Assembly: GCA_030549335.1 (NCBI GenBank)
Contig: CM060196.1
Location: forward strand, 14,957,501-15,021,500
Direction: 5' to 3'
Source of the DNA: Pontederia crassipes
Lineage: Eukaryota > Streptophyta > Magnoliopsida > Commelinales > Pontederiaceae
Length of the DNA: 64,000 nucleotides
Each line of letters opens with the position of its first letter. The first letter of the stretch is position 1. Shown one piece after another: positions 33,776 to 54,500 of the stretch. The notes below the pieces were generated by a model. It had not been told where the DNA came from and did not search any database. It saw only the letters and a list, made by a program, of their open reading frames with translations. Both the position numbers and the translations under genes were made by a program.

Positions 33776-41130
<7,355 letters not shown>

Positions 41131-43457
41131 CAATCTTTGTTTTTCTGACAATTTCTTCATATTGTTACATGTTCTGAGTGCCGTTGCACATGCTGTCAGT
41201 ACGGATGACCATTTGTGGCCCATTTTTTGTTGCCAAGAGAAAAAAGGTATGTATATCCTGTTGCTAACAGTCTCTGGAGAAAACGCAGATCCATTGCTAA
41301 CAATCTCTGGAAAAAACTGGACCGAAAGATTGGGATAGGAAGACTAATTAGTCAACATTCTGTTGGTTAATGAGTTTGTGACATCTTTTGATATTTGTCT
41401 CCTTTTTCTGTCCCTCAATGCTGAAACTCCTTGTTTTGACTATTCTGCATTCATCTTAATTCACAGCTACATGAACATTATGCACTCTGCACAGTGGTTA
41501 TATTTTGCATGTGCTTTCATATGATCAAGTGCCACGATAGTTTTCATTGTAATGCTCTCTTAGATTTAGCCTGTTCCGGGACTGCCAGAGACATTGAAGA
41601 ATTTTCCATCCGGTTCTTCATCGTGTTTTTCCTTGCTTGATGTTGATACTGAAATCAATTTTGTTGCTAGATCTCTCATTTTTCTGAGGCGTGTTGGTGA
41701 CATGATTTCTCGAGGAAGAATCCCCATAAAATTAGTTATATATTTATAAGAAGGGCCTGTCGTTAATAATTTTCTATTCAAAGTCTTAGTAGAAGCGTGC
41801 ATGTGTAACAATATGTCTTAAGACAAATATGTCTGCATCCATGTGTAATTTTATTCTGCATTTCTCAAACGATTTCATTTGTGTAGTAAGTGTGCATCCG
41901 GACCGTCTATGACGTTGGCTACTTGGCTTACTAGTATTAACTTCATGTATTTACGCTATGGGAATTGGGAATGTTTAGTGGGATCCAATAATGTTGTACA
42001 AATAAAGATGATGAGGCAAAAGGCAAGCTGGATGAACGTATTAGTGCTGTTTTTCACTAGAACTTTTCAATTTCGTTCAGATCGTGGATGTGCGAGAGTT
42101 AAAATCACAAGGGGATCAGTCACAAGAGTTTTTCAAATGTAAAAATATCATGAACATAACGTGCCATGGTCTGTGCTCAAACTTTGTACATTCCGAGCAT
42201 CCTTTTGACCTCTTTCGGCCTCCCCACCCATTAAAAAAGGGATTAGGCCATGCTTGGAAGGAGGAAGATAAGCATATGGCGACAGTGACAGCAGACTAAA
42301 AGTTCTCACTGTGCCTTCTTAGTGCTGTTAGGGACCAAATCATTCCTCAAAAAAAGCAGCAGTCGTGTTTGAAATGGCAAGGAGACGGTACAACTAGTGA
42401 CATGATCAATTTGGTCAATCTAGTGCTGCAGATTGCCTGCTCACTTCAGCAGGACATTGGACTTTCATACCACATTTGCACAACTTTTTTTTCTCCTCAG
42501 TTGAAAGATTTGCACATTTTTCAGCTGTGGCTGGCTGATAGGTAACCGTAGTGCTTGCTTAGATGGCAAAATAAATAAACATATTATCACAATATTTTTA
42601 GTAGATATCGCGTCTTGTTCCCTTACGTCTCTCGTCATCGTTCGTGCGTGCCACCTTTTTTTTCCTTTCTTTTCCGGACGCCACCCAAGTATCGGAAACT
42701 TCGCCGCAAATAATCAGATCATTCGTGCATCTGACCTGCAGATTCTAATCAAGTCTGGCAAATAATATGAAGACGAAAAAAAAATGCAGAGGAAATATTA
42801 GTAATTAAAGTAACTAACAAAAGCCTGCGATTGCAACTTGCATTGATTAATTATCTACTTGCTGATGAAAACAGGTGATTAAACGGAAAGAGACAAAATA
42901 AAAATCGATTCGGAAACACGGCGGATCGCTTATCCTTATAGACGTATTTATTTTCATACGAAATTTGCTATTGAATTTCGAAAATAATACTCTCAACATC
43001 GGAACCACCAAATTTGTTAGCAACTATTAACTTAACCTCCTATTCTAATAGTTTGTTTTGCATTTTCTTCTTATGCCTATAGCACTTGTGTTCATTGCTC
43101 TTTAAGAATTCTTGAAGAGGGAGTCTATTTATACGCTTGAAGCTTCGCAAAAAGTTGCATTTGATGTATTTTCATCAAAAAGAGGCATCTTGTAACTAAA
43201 GAATCCACTTGGCTTCTCTTCATATATACATAGGAGACATCTTATGATAAAAGAAATATGAAACCATATTACTCTTTATTTTAGATCATATCCCTTCATT
43301 AATGAAATAAATATTCATTGTATCATGTGAACATAATTTTTTTCATTCAATATTATAATAACATCTTTCACACTTAACTAATTAGTATGAATGTTTTTTT
43401 ATATTCACATAATAATTTAATTATTTGAAATTTCTAACCTACAAATCCTAACACTTA

Positions 43458-44029
43458 GGGGCCGTTTGGTGCATTACCGATTTAATTAACTGATAATTTA
43501 GATCATCACTTAAATAGATTATCACTATTTAAATTACCGGTAATATCACATTATAGTATTTGACAAGCATTCGTAATATAAATCATGACAAAATAATTAG
43601 AGAGTAAATTATCAAAATACCTCTAAAAATTATTTTATACGTTCATCATATAGTATCCTAAATAAATAAAACAAAAAAATAGAAAAATGAATATAGATAA
43701 AATAAGATGAGTAAAAAATAAGAGTTATTTATAAAAAGATTCAAATAATAAAAGAGATGGAGTTAAATGATATTTATTTAATAATAAAATATTAAAATAA
43801 AAATATTTTATGAAATAGATATTTTTGTCAAAATGTATGTCAAGTAACTAGTAATCTGAAAAGCCACATTTCTTGTCTGCTATCTAGATTATTAGTGATG
43901 TGATAATTATCAGAACGATTAAAATTATCGGTAATCAGTGACAACTAAACGAAATAATGTGATAGACTCTGAGAATTTTAAATAAAATAATTGATAATTT
44001 ATCTAAATTAATTCGTACCAAACGGTCCG
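43458..44029. mobile_element. PIF/Harbinger-type MITE
   Basis: 572 bp; left end GGGGCCGTTTGGTGCATTAC, right end GTACCAAACGGTCCG (inverted), flanked by TTA (43455-43457, 44030-44032). The GGCC.GTTTGGT terminus and TTA duplication are classic. Inner arms also pair (ATTACCGG/CGGTAAT). Upstream of the PSY-type gene. Confidence 0.8.
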
Positions 44030-44871
44030 TTAGGATACTACATAGTAAGCAAACCTTTGATTTATTATTTAATGAGAAATGTTAAGGATTCTTTCTCAAA
44101 TTGTATTGCTCTATACCTGTCAGGAGTGACTCAGATAATTAAAGTGTAGTGACCGACCTCTTGAGCGCATGCGCTGGAACTAAACCAGCCATATAATATA
44201 GAAGTACAGAACGTTACAGAGAAGGCCAAATGGACTAATTGCATGCACACGAACGCCATGCGGTACGTTCACTTTTAAAATCTTTTGATCGAACTAATCG
44301 TAGGCTTATATGTATTCATTCCTACGTATCTAGATGTATGCATGCAGCCATCCAATTCCTTGTGATCACTTCAAGGCTACAAGTACTATAAGCATCTCTT
44401 CCCTTTTTATACATCATGTGTGTGTATCTGCTCAATTTGCATATGCACATATATGTATATACTTTTACAGCTAATTGCAAACTGGCCACCATTACGATAT
44501 CGCATGCCATGTACCCCTCGATTGAGGTTTACGGTTGCATGTAATTATATATATATTTATATACGTGCACACTAAGAGCACTTTGTTTCTCTCGGGTTGC
44601 ATTGGCGCATGCAAAAGAGACGTTTCAATCTCATGTCCCTTTTCGCCCACCACGACGAGGAGTCGCTTTTAGTGAGAAATGGGAGGTCGCAATCTCACTC
44701 GATCGAGAAATTCTGATGGTCGGTAGTTTGACTTTGTTGTTGTGATGATCATTTTGCTTTGTGGGTCGATGGATGTTTCAAGTTTCAACGTCGACATTTC
44801 GATTTAATTACAAGGCATCAATTAATTAAATTTCATGCCGTGCACGGACGACCTTTACCTGTCATCTTTCC

Positions 44872-44880
44872 ACTATAAGA
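44872..44880 (+). promoter_or_regulatory. candidate TATA box of the PSY-type gene
   Basis: CTATAAGAG about 145 bp before the preferred start. Downstream at 44926-44932 are two overlapping upstream ATGs; one opens a short frame ending in TAG (MHACAC C-type), the other is in frame with the main ORF. Confidence 0.45.
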
Positions 44881-45021
44881 GGAGACTTTGCCCCCTCGTC
44901 TCCTGATGCAAGGTTTCTCAGGAATCAATGCATGCGTGTGCATGCTGTTAGTGCAAATATTATTAAGCTTTCAGAAATTATAATCGAAGTATTTTTGCAG
45001 TCACACATAGTTCGCGCATCC

Positions 45022-46080
45022 ATGCAGAGATCCAGCTCCGCAGCTGCAGTTCTGGTCATCTTTCTCGTCCTTATTGCTGCCGAGATATCAAGAGGAGAGC
45101 AGCAATGTGCTTCGTGTTTTCATGAAGACGCAAAGCGTGCTTTATCTTCCACAGAGCAAAACGAAAGAAGCCATCAGAAGTACTTGCAAATGAAGGTAAT
45201 CTTCAACGAACGAGCATCTGTTTCTTTTGAGTTTATCAATCGATTTTCTCTGCTAAATCCTTAAACTATACATCTGCTGTCTGTTTCTTTTTTCTTTTTT
45301 TTCATTTCTGTTCAATTAGCGTGCAATTTCCTTTGCTGCTATACATGGAGTTTCAGTTTATAACTATAAATATTTTTCAGTCTTTTCGTCCCCGGATCAT
45401 AATTATATTTAACGGGAAAAGAAATGATTTTTTTGCTGAAATCTGGAAGAAAGGCAGTGATCAATATGTAACTTGCTAAAATAAAACTGCTTCATGTATC
45501 CCCTTCATCTTACATGTCAGTATGTTACTATAAAGGGAATATTAGTATGATATAATACGAGTTTTATATAATCTCCAACCACTGAACCACAACAAGACTC
45601 AATTAATTAAACAAGCTGGTCCTTTTTTTTAATTCTCCTAATTATAAGTTCTAACTCAAAGCAGGCGACGGAAAAGACTGTCGATATACATCTCGTAGTC
45701 TGGTCTCATAATTACTGACGGAATGCACATAGGAGAACATGAATACATATACAATATAGCCACACCTACATATGCATGGTTCTTGTATGTATTCGCTGTC
45801 AATAAAATTATTTTATATTTTACAGATCATCTTAATTTTTGTTTCAGGGAAATAACACCTGCTAGTTAATTAACACACATATATATATCGATCTTAAATC
45901 TTAATTAACATTGACCATGATATATAGTTGTATATATGTTCTCATACTTCGATCACGTATGTTCAGGTGCTAATGAGGAAGCTGTTAGTGGAGATGACAC
46001 TTGATTACGATGAGACTGGACCTAATCCCAGGCATGATCCAAGAAAAGGGAAGCCCGGAGGTGGTGGCAGGAACCCATAA
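45022..46080 (+). CDS. PSY: PSY-family (tyrosine-sulfated) signalling peptide precursor
   Basis: Small secreted peptide precursor of about 95 residues in two exons, 45022-45195 and 45967-46080, joined in phase 0. The N-terminus (MQRSSSAAAVLVIFLVLIAA, then EISRGEQQC) is a classical signal peptide. A charged propeptide follows. Near the C-terminus lies DYDETGPNPRHDP then RKGKPGGGGRNP, matching the PSY core DY...(P/A)NP(K/R)HDP. The Asp-Tyr pair is the usual site for tyrosylprotein sulfotransferase. PSY peptides act outside the cell on leucine-rich-repeat receptor kinases in growth control (family knowledge). A start at 44932 would put 30 residues before the signal peptide, so 45022 is preferred; a 3' splice-like TTTTTGCAG just before 45001 hints at a 5'UTR intron. 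CLE and RGF peptides also have conserved short C-termini, but their motifs differ (RGF ends HHPPRHN). Confidence 0.82.
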
Positions 46081-46210
46081 TATTAGCTTACTAATCTTGA
46101 CGATGTTATACATTTTTATATATCTACTCATTATATATTACTGATCACCCTTAATTAGCTAGTGCTCTATGTACCCAAAAGGTGATATGCAATACACGTT
46201 TACATGTAAT

Positions 46211-46215
<5 letters not shown>

Positions 46216-46261
<46 letters not shown>
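46216..46261. repeat. (TA)n microsatellite
   Basis: About 23 TA units just downstream of the PSY-type gene. Confidence 0.95.
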
Positions 46262-46263
<2 letters not shown>

Positions 46264-46428
46264 CTACGTACGAAATGAAATAGTAGCATTTTATTAAGAA
46301 AAGTTTCAAGTTTTAATTCAATGCTCTTTGTGTCCTATTGCTTTTCGTGTTTTGGATTAGTGAGTCTACCTTTATCATGAAAGAAAGAGTTCATAGCATC
46401 AAATAAAGTCTGTCTCAAAATCTGATTA

Positions 46429-46485
46429 AAAGTCCGTCTGTATCATAACAATCCATAAAAGTCCGTCTGTATCATAACAATCCAA
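46429..46485. repeat. two-copy 29-bp tandem repeat
   Basis: AAAAGTCCGTCTGTATCATA-ACAATCCA occurs at 46429-46456 and 46458-46485, identical. Confidence 0.85.
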
Positions 46486-48035
46486 GCCAATCATGCAAAT
46501 ACAACATGTCAGTAATGTGAAATAATCAAGGAACTCAAAGACCGTTAACTTTAATCGAAGATATAATGCATTCAACAACAACAAAAAAAGACATTCTTCC
46601 ACCAAACTTTAATTAGTTTTATCGTCGCGGACACTACTATATATCAAATTAATTTGTCTTTACTCCATGTTCCAAGGACTCGTCCAATTCCCAGATCTAC
46701 CGTCTCCTGGTGTGATAACATTAGGTCACTAAACGCCTCCTAGGTCTACCTATTATCTCACTAAACGACCCGTCCAAAAATCTTAATTTTCTTGTAATGT
46801 CTCTTCCTTAATTCTGTACTACATGCATGCATGTACTAATTTCAAGTCTATCACTGGATCCAATTTCTATTTTTTGTGTGGTAAGCCTTGCATTAAGCCT
46901 TGTGATGGCTCTCTGCCAGCGGGCATTTAAATAATATTTTGTTATAACTCCAAATGTTAAGCATTTGACTAATTAAATCAAAATTAAGATAAAGAGTAAA
47001 ACAATATTCCCTTGATCAAGCAACAATTCCAGAAATCAATATCAAACTACTAAACACCCATCAACTCTGTGACATAAGCCTACTAATGAGTTATATTAAC
47101 CGAACTTGATTACTATAAATATTCCAATAAGACCTGCAACAACCAGTGAACATGATCATACTATCCTTTTATTATTTGATCTCCAAAGGTTTTCTTTTGT
47201 AATTGTATATAAAGCTATGAATACTCTGACTGGAAAGAGATGATAAAACACTATCTTCAACTATATACACATGAATCCAGTGAGATTTAAGCAGCATTAA
47301 TTTTCTACTTTTTGTTTAGGAAGGAATATAATAAATAATAATATTAACCTTGAAGCGAAATCATTGTGAAGTATTCATAGTTTTAAGCAATAATATCAAA
47401 ATAAATTCCATTTTTACTGTGGTATTAGAATTAGAGTTAACTTAATGAAGTCCATGCGTATCTATATTTTTGTTTTGAAGCGATCAATTAAATAATATAA
47501 AGTCATCATTCGACTTAACTTTTCTGTTGGACCGGCCCGAACGTGTACTCTTCCCTAAGGGTGGCGGTCCTTGTTCTTATATACGTATTACATATACATA
47601 TATGAGTAATTAAGATATGGTTTAAACGACTCGATGTATATTTTATATGCAAATTTGTTACGCACTCTTCAACCTTGCAACAATATCTAACTCATGTCTC
47701 GGTAGGTCTTAAAATGATCCAGTCCGACTCTTGAACACATTTCAAACATAAGACCCAATAATTAGCTAGGTCGATCTTCATATCATGTAACATAATTCAC
47801 TAATAAAATATAGGCCAAGATACACCAATTGATGATTTGTTATCCACATAATAATTTTTGCCAGGCTAATGATGATAAAAAGCCACGCAATATCTAACGA
47901 GAATTAGCTGATTCACAATTATTCAAGATTCAGTCACCAAGAGCTATCAAAGGGCTTTTATAAATCTTTCACAGTTGGGCTCCAAACCTCACACCCTACC
48001 AAATTACAAACATATATATCAATATACATGTTGTC

Positions 48036-48038
<3 letters not shown>

Positions 48039-48108
<70 letters not shown>
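48039..48108. repeat. (TA)n microsatellite
   Basis: About 35 TA units, the longest in the window. Confidence 0.95.
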
Positions 48109-48110
<2 letters not shown>

Positions 48111-50838
48111 CAGCTCAGAAAGAGACTGTAAGGCAAGGAAGGTTTTGGATTTGGTGGCTTATATTATCTGGCAATATAGGCACAGTTCGGATGCCATACT
48201 AATTAACAAACATCAAAGCCAATTTATTGCCAATTTGTTTGTCATTCTTAATCGTTCAGTTAGTGAGATATCTATTTCAGCTCCATTTGATTCAACGAAA
48301 AAAATCTCTCTGAAGAAATGATTAATTATTCCTAGGAGATAGCCATATATTCTCTCTTCTCAGAGAACAAAAATGATGATTCATATGGAACTTGTTGTTT
48401 CCCTTTTATTTCAAATGGATAAAAATGGGTCTACCCCAATAAAATAATAAAATTATCTACTCCGGTGTCCCCAACTACTTGCTACGTTTACAGACCAAAA
48501 TTCGGAAGAGTGAGACAAAATCACAAATTCATTGCAAGATGACCAAGAAAACTATATATATAACCGTCCATTAACATGACAATGCGCATATTAAAGTGGC
48601 ATTACAAAACAACGTTGGTGAGTTCAATTATTAGTAGGGTTGAGTTTCAAATATTCGTGTAGTTTTAGATTTGAGTCCTGGTGCCCACTTTGATGAGAAA
48701 AAAATCATTTCTAATTTTTCGATTTTGAATTAGCCGTGTGCTAATAATCTTGGAGTCCTTCATTAATCTTGCCGGTAAAAAAAGTGCATTACATGTTTTT
48801 ATTTATTTATGTAAATAATATAAAATGACACTTAATTAATTAGTGACTAGTACATGCATTCTCATTTTGATAAATTCTTACTAGATGACCACTGAATGTG
48901 CAACTCAAGTAGCCAATTGGTGAGTTATACTTTATAAGTTGCAATATTTTTAATGTAGATTACGTATAATTTTTAAAAATATTTAATTTTTAGATAATCA
49001 TTATAATAAAAAAAATTTTGGTCTAAGATTTAGCTAAATATTTTTTTTGTGCAAAAAATCATGTCAAAATGATTGGAAACGTTATCTATTATTATATTTT
49101 ATTTAAAATAAATAAATATTAGTGCACCCTGACATAAAAAGGTAGATAACACACCATACTCTTTTAGACTTCAAAAAGAATTAAAAATCAATATATTATC
49201 ATTTTAGTATTCATCTTTGCCGTCGTATAAAATCAATCAAAGGTTAACTCATAATATTATATATGTGTATAAATGTAAAGAAGTTAAAAAAATAAGCTGA
49301 TAACTTAATATTTAATTATATGTGTTATAAAATTATTGGAATCAAAGCCTAAAGTTTTTATTTTAACGAATTAAAAGTGTTAATAATGAATTGAATTCTA
49401 TGACAATTAAAAATTCATCTAGTCTTCAAGATATTTCGAAATAAAAGACGTCAAAATTATATGATATTTTATTAATTTATTTTCTTATCACGATATATGT
49501 ATTATAATTTGAAGAACTAATATATAGTCCGAGTCAATATGTAATGTAAAGGGAGTGTCCGTATAAAATTTCTAAAAGTCCAAATAAAAAATAATTTGAT
49601 TCGTAATTCATATATGTTTTTCATTTAATAAAACTATGCGTCACCTTAAATTTCTTATGCATTTCTTAGTGCGTAATATCTCTAGTACACAAACTCTAAC
49701 AACAAGTAGTTCTACAGCTTATCACTTTTTATACTAAAATATATTAAGATAAAATTGAGTTTTCTTATATAATTTATCGTAATTATATATTGTAATCATA
49801 ATGTAAGAGAATAACTTGATATATTTTTTGTTAATGTGACTTGAATTATGTATCATGAATTATGTTTCTCTCTTGTTCGCATTTATCAAAAAAAATTTAT
49901 CCCGTTTAATCTTTGAGTTCATCTTGTCTTTATTTCATTATTTTGATTGTTCATCGATTCTCAGTGTTTTATCCAACAATTTTCTTTCATTAAAAGTGAT
50001 TAAGTTCTTTTGATAAAGTAGTAAGCAGCTAAGTCCCACTTAACTAAAAGTCTAGTTTACGTGAATGAAATTTTTTTATTAAGAATTTCACTTGTACACA
50101 AAGTGATCTCGTCGAGTCCATAATGAATCGATCCCAAATTTATAAATTATGCATATAATTATTAACATCACAACCGTCGATATCGCTTTTAAAAAATCAG
50201 GGACGGACTAAAAAAATTGACTAAAATGCTATTAAGAAATTCAACCAGTTCCAATAGCTCTCGGTTGGAACTCGATCATTTATTACTATAAATTGCGAAT
50301 GAATTCAGACCACATTGTCCAATGTCAATTGATCAAAACGTTGATAATAGCTGATGTGCGTAATCATTAACGTCACAAAACTGAATTGATAGGTCCCCCG
50401 CTTCTCAAATATTGGAATCTCAATTATGGGAAAAAAAAAAGAGAGAGCCGGAAACGGTCCATATATTCCTAACCTGACTCGTATGTTGCTGCTTTCGGTG
50501 CATCGGAATTGGGTTTTTTTAACATATATATATTTTTCCTTTTAACTCGGGCTCTTCTAATTATTCTTATATTTTTATTTTTTCCCTGTAGGAGAATAAA
50601 TAAATAAATTGGAATCATATTTATTGTGTTCATATCCAGAGATCCGGACACTGACACGGATCACTTTCGTGTCGCTTTTTAGATCCGTTCGTTCGTACGG
50701 CATCAGTAACGCGACTCTCTTATCCGTCGGATCTCAATCGGACGGTCCGATTCATCCGGATGGAGCGGAATTTACTGGCTTCACGCCATAAGTTGCGGCT
50801 ACCGCTACGCGACAAGAATCTGACAGCGCTGGCCACGT

Positions 50839-50844
50839 CACGTG
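50839..50844. promoter_or_regulatory. G-box (CACGTG) upstream of KLCR
   Basis: GCCACGTCACGTGCC about 710 bp before the start codon joins two ACGT cores, a usual bZIP/bHLH target. Function is inference. Confidence 0.35.
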
Positions 50845-51550
50845 CCGCTACCCACCGGCGGTGTTCCGGCAATTATAAGTATCCGCCCCACGCGAAAAGA
50901 TCATAATGCCCTCCTCCTCCTACTACTATGGACCCCACAAATCGGGTATCGGTGTTTGGATTAGGGGGCAGTATAGTCTTTTTCGTTGCATTTTCTCACT
51001 CGCTCGCTTAGATTTAAAGGCTAAAAGATCGGCCCCAAATCCAATTTGTTGTTCGTGACGACGTGGGAGCCAAATTTGCACAAGGATTCGGCCAGCTGAG
51101 CCGTCCAGATGGGATAGAGATCACGGGCCGTCCATTTGCAATCGGACGGCTGATGAGACCCAGAAGCGAAAGCTAATAAAAATCTAGACCCAAAAAGAAG
51201 CTAATAAAAATGGAATAAATGTATTTTTTTTATGTAATAGCGGTAGTAATAATAGGTATTTATTCAATAAATGAATATTTAATAATAGTGGACATGAAAG
51301 GTGCCTTCAAAGCGAAAAAAAGATGGCACTTTTTATTTGGGTGGTCAAATTAAAGATAACTTTTTTGAAATAATAATTAATTCATCATTTCATTTTTCCT
51401 AATAAACCGAAAGCGATAATTTTCTTTGTTTTTTAGAATTTTTTTTTCCGTTCGACGTCGTCTTCTAAAATAAACGCCGAGTTTCCTCCTCCGCCTCTTC
51501 CCTCCTCCTCCCGACTGAGTGGTAGATAAAATTCGGATATCGCCGTCGCC

Positions 51551-54500
51551 ATGCCGGGCCTCGTCGCGCCGCCGGAAGCACCACCACTCCGCGTCGCGGT
51601 CCCGGAATCCCCCACCGTCGCCGGCGACCAATCCCAGATCCGTCGGTCCGCCGGCACCCCGGAGCCGCGCCAAGCTCGGCCTGCGTCCCCTGCCGCGAAG
51701 AAAGGCACACCGTCACCCGGCGCCGCCGCCTCCTCCTCTTCCCGCATGAAACCTGGCACCCCTTCCTCTTCCTCCGCCTCCGCCGCCGCCAAACGCCGGC
51801 TGTCCCTCGAGAAAGCGTCGCCTTCGGGGACGACGACGCCGGGGGCGGCGGCCGCGGCGCGACCGTCCCCTCTGGCGTCGCTCGCTGGAGGACTTGATGA
51901 CGAGGCGGCGCTGGATAACCCGGATCTGGGGCCTTTCCTGCTGAAGCTGGCGCGGGACGCGATAGCTTCCGGCGAGGGGCCGATCCGGGCGCTGGAGTAC
52001 GCGACGCGGGCGTCCAGGTCGTTCGAGCGGTTTGGCAAGGAGCGGAGCCTGGAGCTGGCCATGAGCCTGCACGTGGCCGCGGCGATCTGCTGCAGCCTGG
52101 GGCGGCACGAGGAGGCCGTGGCCGCTCTGGAGCGCGCTGTGGCCGTGGTGGAGGCGTTGCGGGAGCCGGAGGCGGGAGAGACGGAAGGGGATGCTGCTGC
52201 TGCCGCAGAGCGTTCTCCGGAGCAGGCGCTGGCGGCTTTCTCCGGGTATATGCAGCTCGGGGATACGCACGCGATGGTTGGGCGGATGGAGCAGTCCATC
52301 GCCTGTTACAGCAAAGGGCTCCAGATCCAGACGGAGGCGCTGGGTGAGAACGACCCTCGCGTCGCCGAGACATGCCGGTGAGTTCATCCTTACTTAGCCT
52401 TTTCTCGGTCCTAATATGCCGGCAGAGCACATTAAGACGTCGGCAGCGACGCCAAAGGCCAGAGAACACTTAGGTCGGTCTATCGTCGGCAATAATTTCG
52501 CCGGCGACGGTAGCGCTCTTCAGTTATTTCAACGTGTACAGTGCATGTGTTGGCCATTGTTGTTCGGTGCTTTTGACGGCGTTCTCCAGAGGACGTGCTA
52601 CTGTTTCATTCCGGATTGAGAAGCTGAATGAATTCATCATTATATACGTGCAGGTACTTGGCAGAGGCACACATGCAGGCGATGCAGTTTGACGAAGCGG
52701 AGCGTCTGTGCCAGAGGACACTCGAGATCCACAGGGAGCACAGCGCCCCCGCCTCTCTTGAGGAAGCAGCGGACCGCCGCCTCATGGCCCTTGTCTGCGA
52801 GGCCAAGGGCGATCCTGAGACTGCCCTTGAGCATCTCGTGCTTGCGTCTATGGCTATGATCGCTCAAGGCCAGGATGCAGATGTGGCCTCTGTTGATGTT
52901 TCCATTGGCAACACCTACCTCTCTCTTGGCCGCTTCGATGAGGCTGTCTTCTCCTACCAGAAAGCACTCACAGTCTTCAAGTCCACCAAGGGGGACAACC
53001 ACCCTGCTGTGGCCTCTGTCTTTGTCCGTCTTGCGGACCTCTATTACAAGACTGGAAAGCTCCGCGAGTCCAAGTCGTACTGCGAGAATGCCCTTCGCAT
53101 CTATGCTAAGCCAGTGCCCGGGACCTCCAACGAGGATATTGCAGGCGGCCTCATGGAGATTGCGGCCATCTATGAAGCCATGAGTGAGCCCGAGGAGGCC
53201 CTCAAGCAGCTGCAGAAGGCATTGAAGTTACTGGAGGATGCCCCAGGGCAGTGGAGCACAGTTGCTGGGATTGAGGCACAGATGGGTGTCATGTACTACA
53301 TGGTTGGGAGCTATGGTGAAGCCCGAGCCTCGTTTGAGAGTGCGGTGACCAAGCTGAGGGCCAGTGGGGAGAGGAAGTCTGCATTCTTTGGGGTGTTGTT
53401 GAATCAGATGGCGCTTGCAAGTGTCCAGCTGTTTAAGATTGATGAGGCAGCTGAGCTCTTTGAGGAAGCAAAGGCAATCCTGGAACAGGAATGCGGATCA
53501 ATTCATCCGGATACTCTTGGTGTATACAGCAATCTTGCTGCTACTTATGATGCCATGGGAAGGTAAATTTTTAATTTAGCTTTAGTTGTTGGCTTTTACA
53601 TAGCGAATTCAAAATATTATTTTTGTCCTGATGTGTTGCAGAATCATTTAAGTATCCTCCATAAGAAAAACAAGCAAATAAAAGCTGAAAGCTATTATAC
53701 CAGTTCTTGCAGCCATCACCAGTTTGGCACATTTCGCATTAGATATTGTCGTTCAATTATCGTGAATCACTTTCCAATTTTATTTGCTGATGATTAACGT
53801 CCCTGGATTTAAGTTACATCTGAAATTTTACATAATTTTTATCATCTTTTTTCTATAAGTAACAAATGCCCCAAATTCCTTGTGTTGAAGTTGCTTGTTC
53901 TGTCTTTTGAAGTATTTTCCTAGTCTGCAAGTGCATTATATAAACTCGTTTAGTAGCTATTTATTTGGTTGTTACACAAGCATTATAGTTTGTTTCTTAT
54001 CTCTTATTTTATTTTTGTTTCCATTAAGTATTCATTCTTTTTTTTTTTTGAGAGGTTCCAGTAAGTATTTTAGGAACTAGCTACCTTTACATACAGAATT
54101 ACTATATATTCTCTTATGATCTTATGTTAATATTGTATGATCTTTTAACCCCTGGTGAGCTTTCTGTGAAAAGTATGTGTTGAGTCACTAGTTTCATTTT
54201 TGCACGAAATCAGGGTAAATTTCAGTAAATGCCTTTAAACTTTACATTATTTCCCAACACTATCCCCAAACTTTACTTTGTAACGGAACCATCCTCCATA
54301 TAATTAACTTGTTTCATCAACCGTCCTTTCGACCAGGTATAGCCAGTTTCTGGGTCTTTTTGCCTATGTGGCACGTCGTTAAAAATAAAATAATATTAAA
54401 TTAATAATGTAATAATTAAAAAATAAAAAAGAGAGGGGCACCCCCCTCTCTCACTGGCGTCGTGCACAAGGGGGGTGACACTCCCCCTGTTTCGCGTCTC

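Larger units (their letters stand above)
41131..44925. other. intergenic
   Basis: BAM9 3' flank and PSY upstream region. Apart from the MITE at 43458-44029 I see no coding or RNA gene. Confidence 0.55.
46081..51540. other. intergenic, very AT-rich
   Basis: (TA)n tracts and a 29-bp tandem repeat, then AT-rich DNA. From about 50630 GC rises into the KLCR promoter region. No gene seen. Confidence 0.55.

Noticed and set aside
44932-45264. Longer 110-codon frame for the PSY-type gene starting at 44932 and reading past the donor
   Set aside because: It buries the signal peptide behind 30 residues and ignores the GT donor at 45196; the conserved PSY motif is only reached by splicing to 45967.
48028-48321. 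Open frame reading IYIYIY repeats
   Set aside because: It is the translation of a (TA)n tract; no gene.
52640-53002. Opposite-strand open frames over the KLCR and BAM9 first exons
   Set aside because: GC-rich exons give long antisense frames; they have no domain or splice support.
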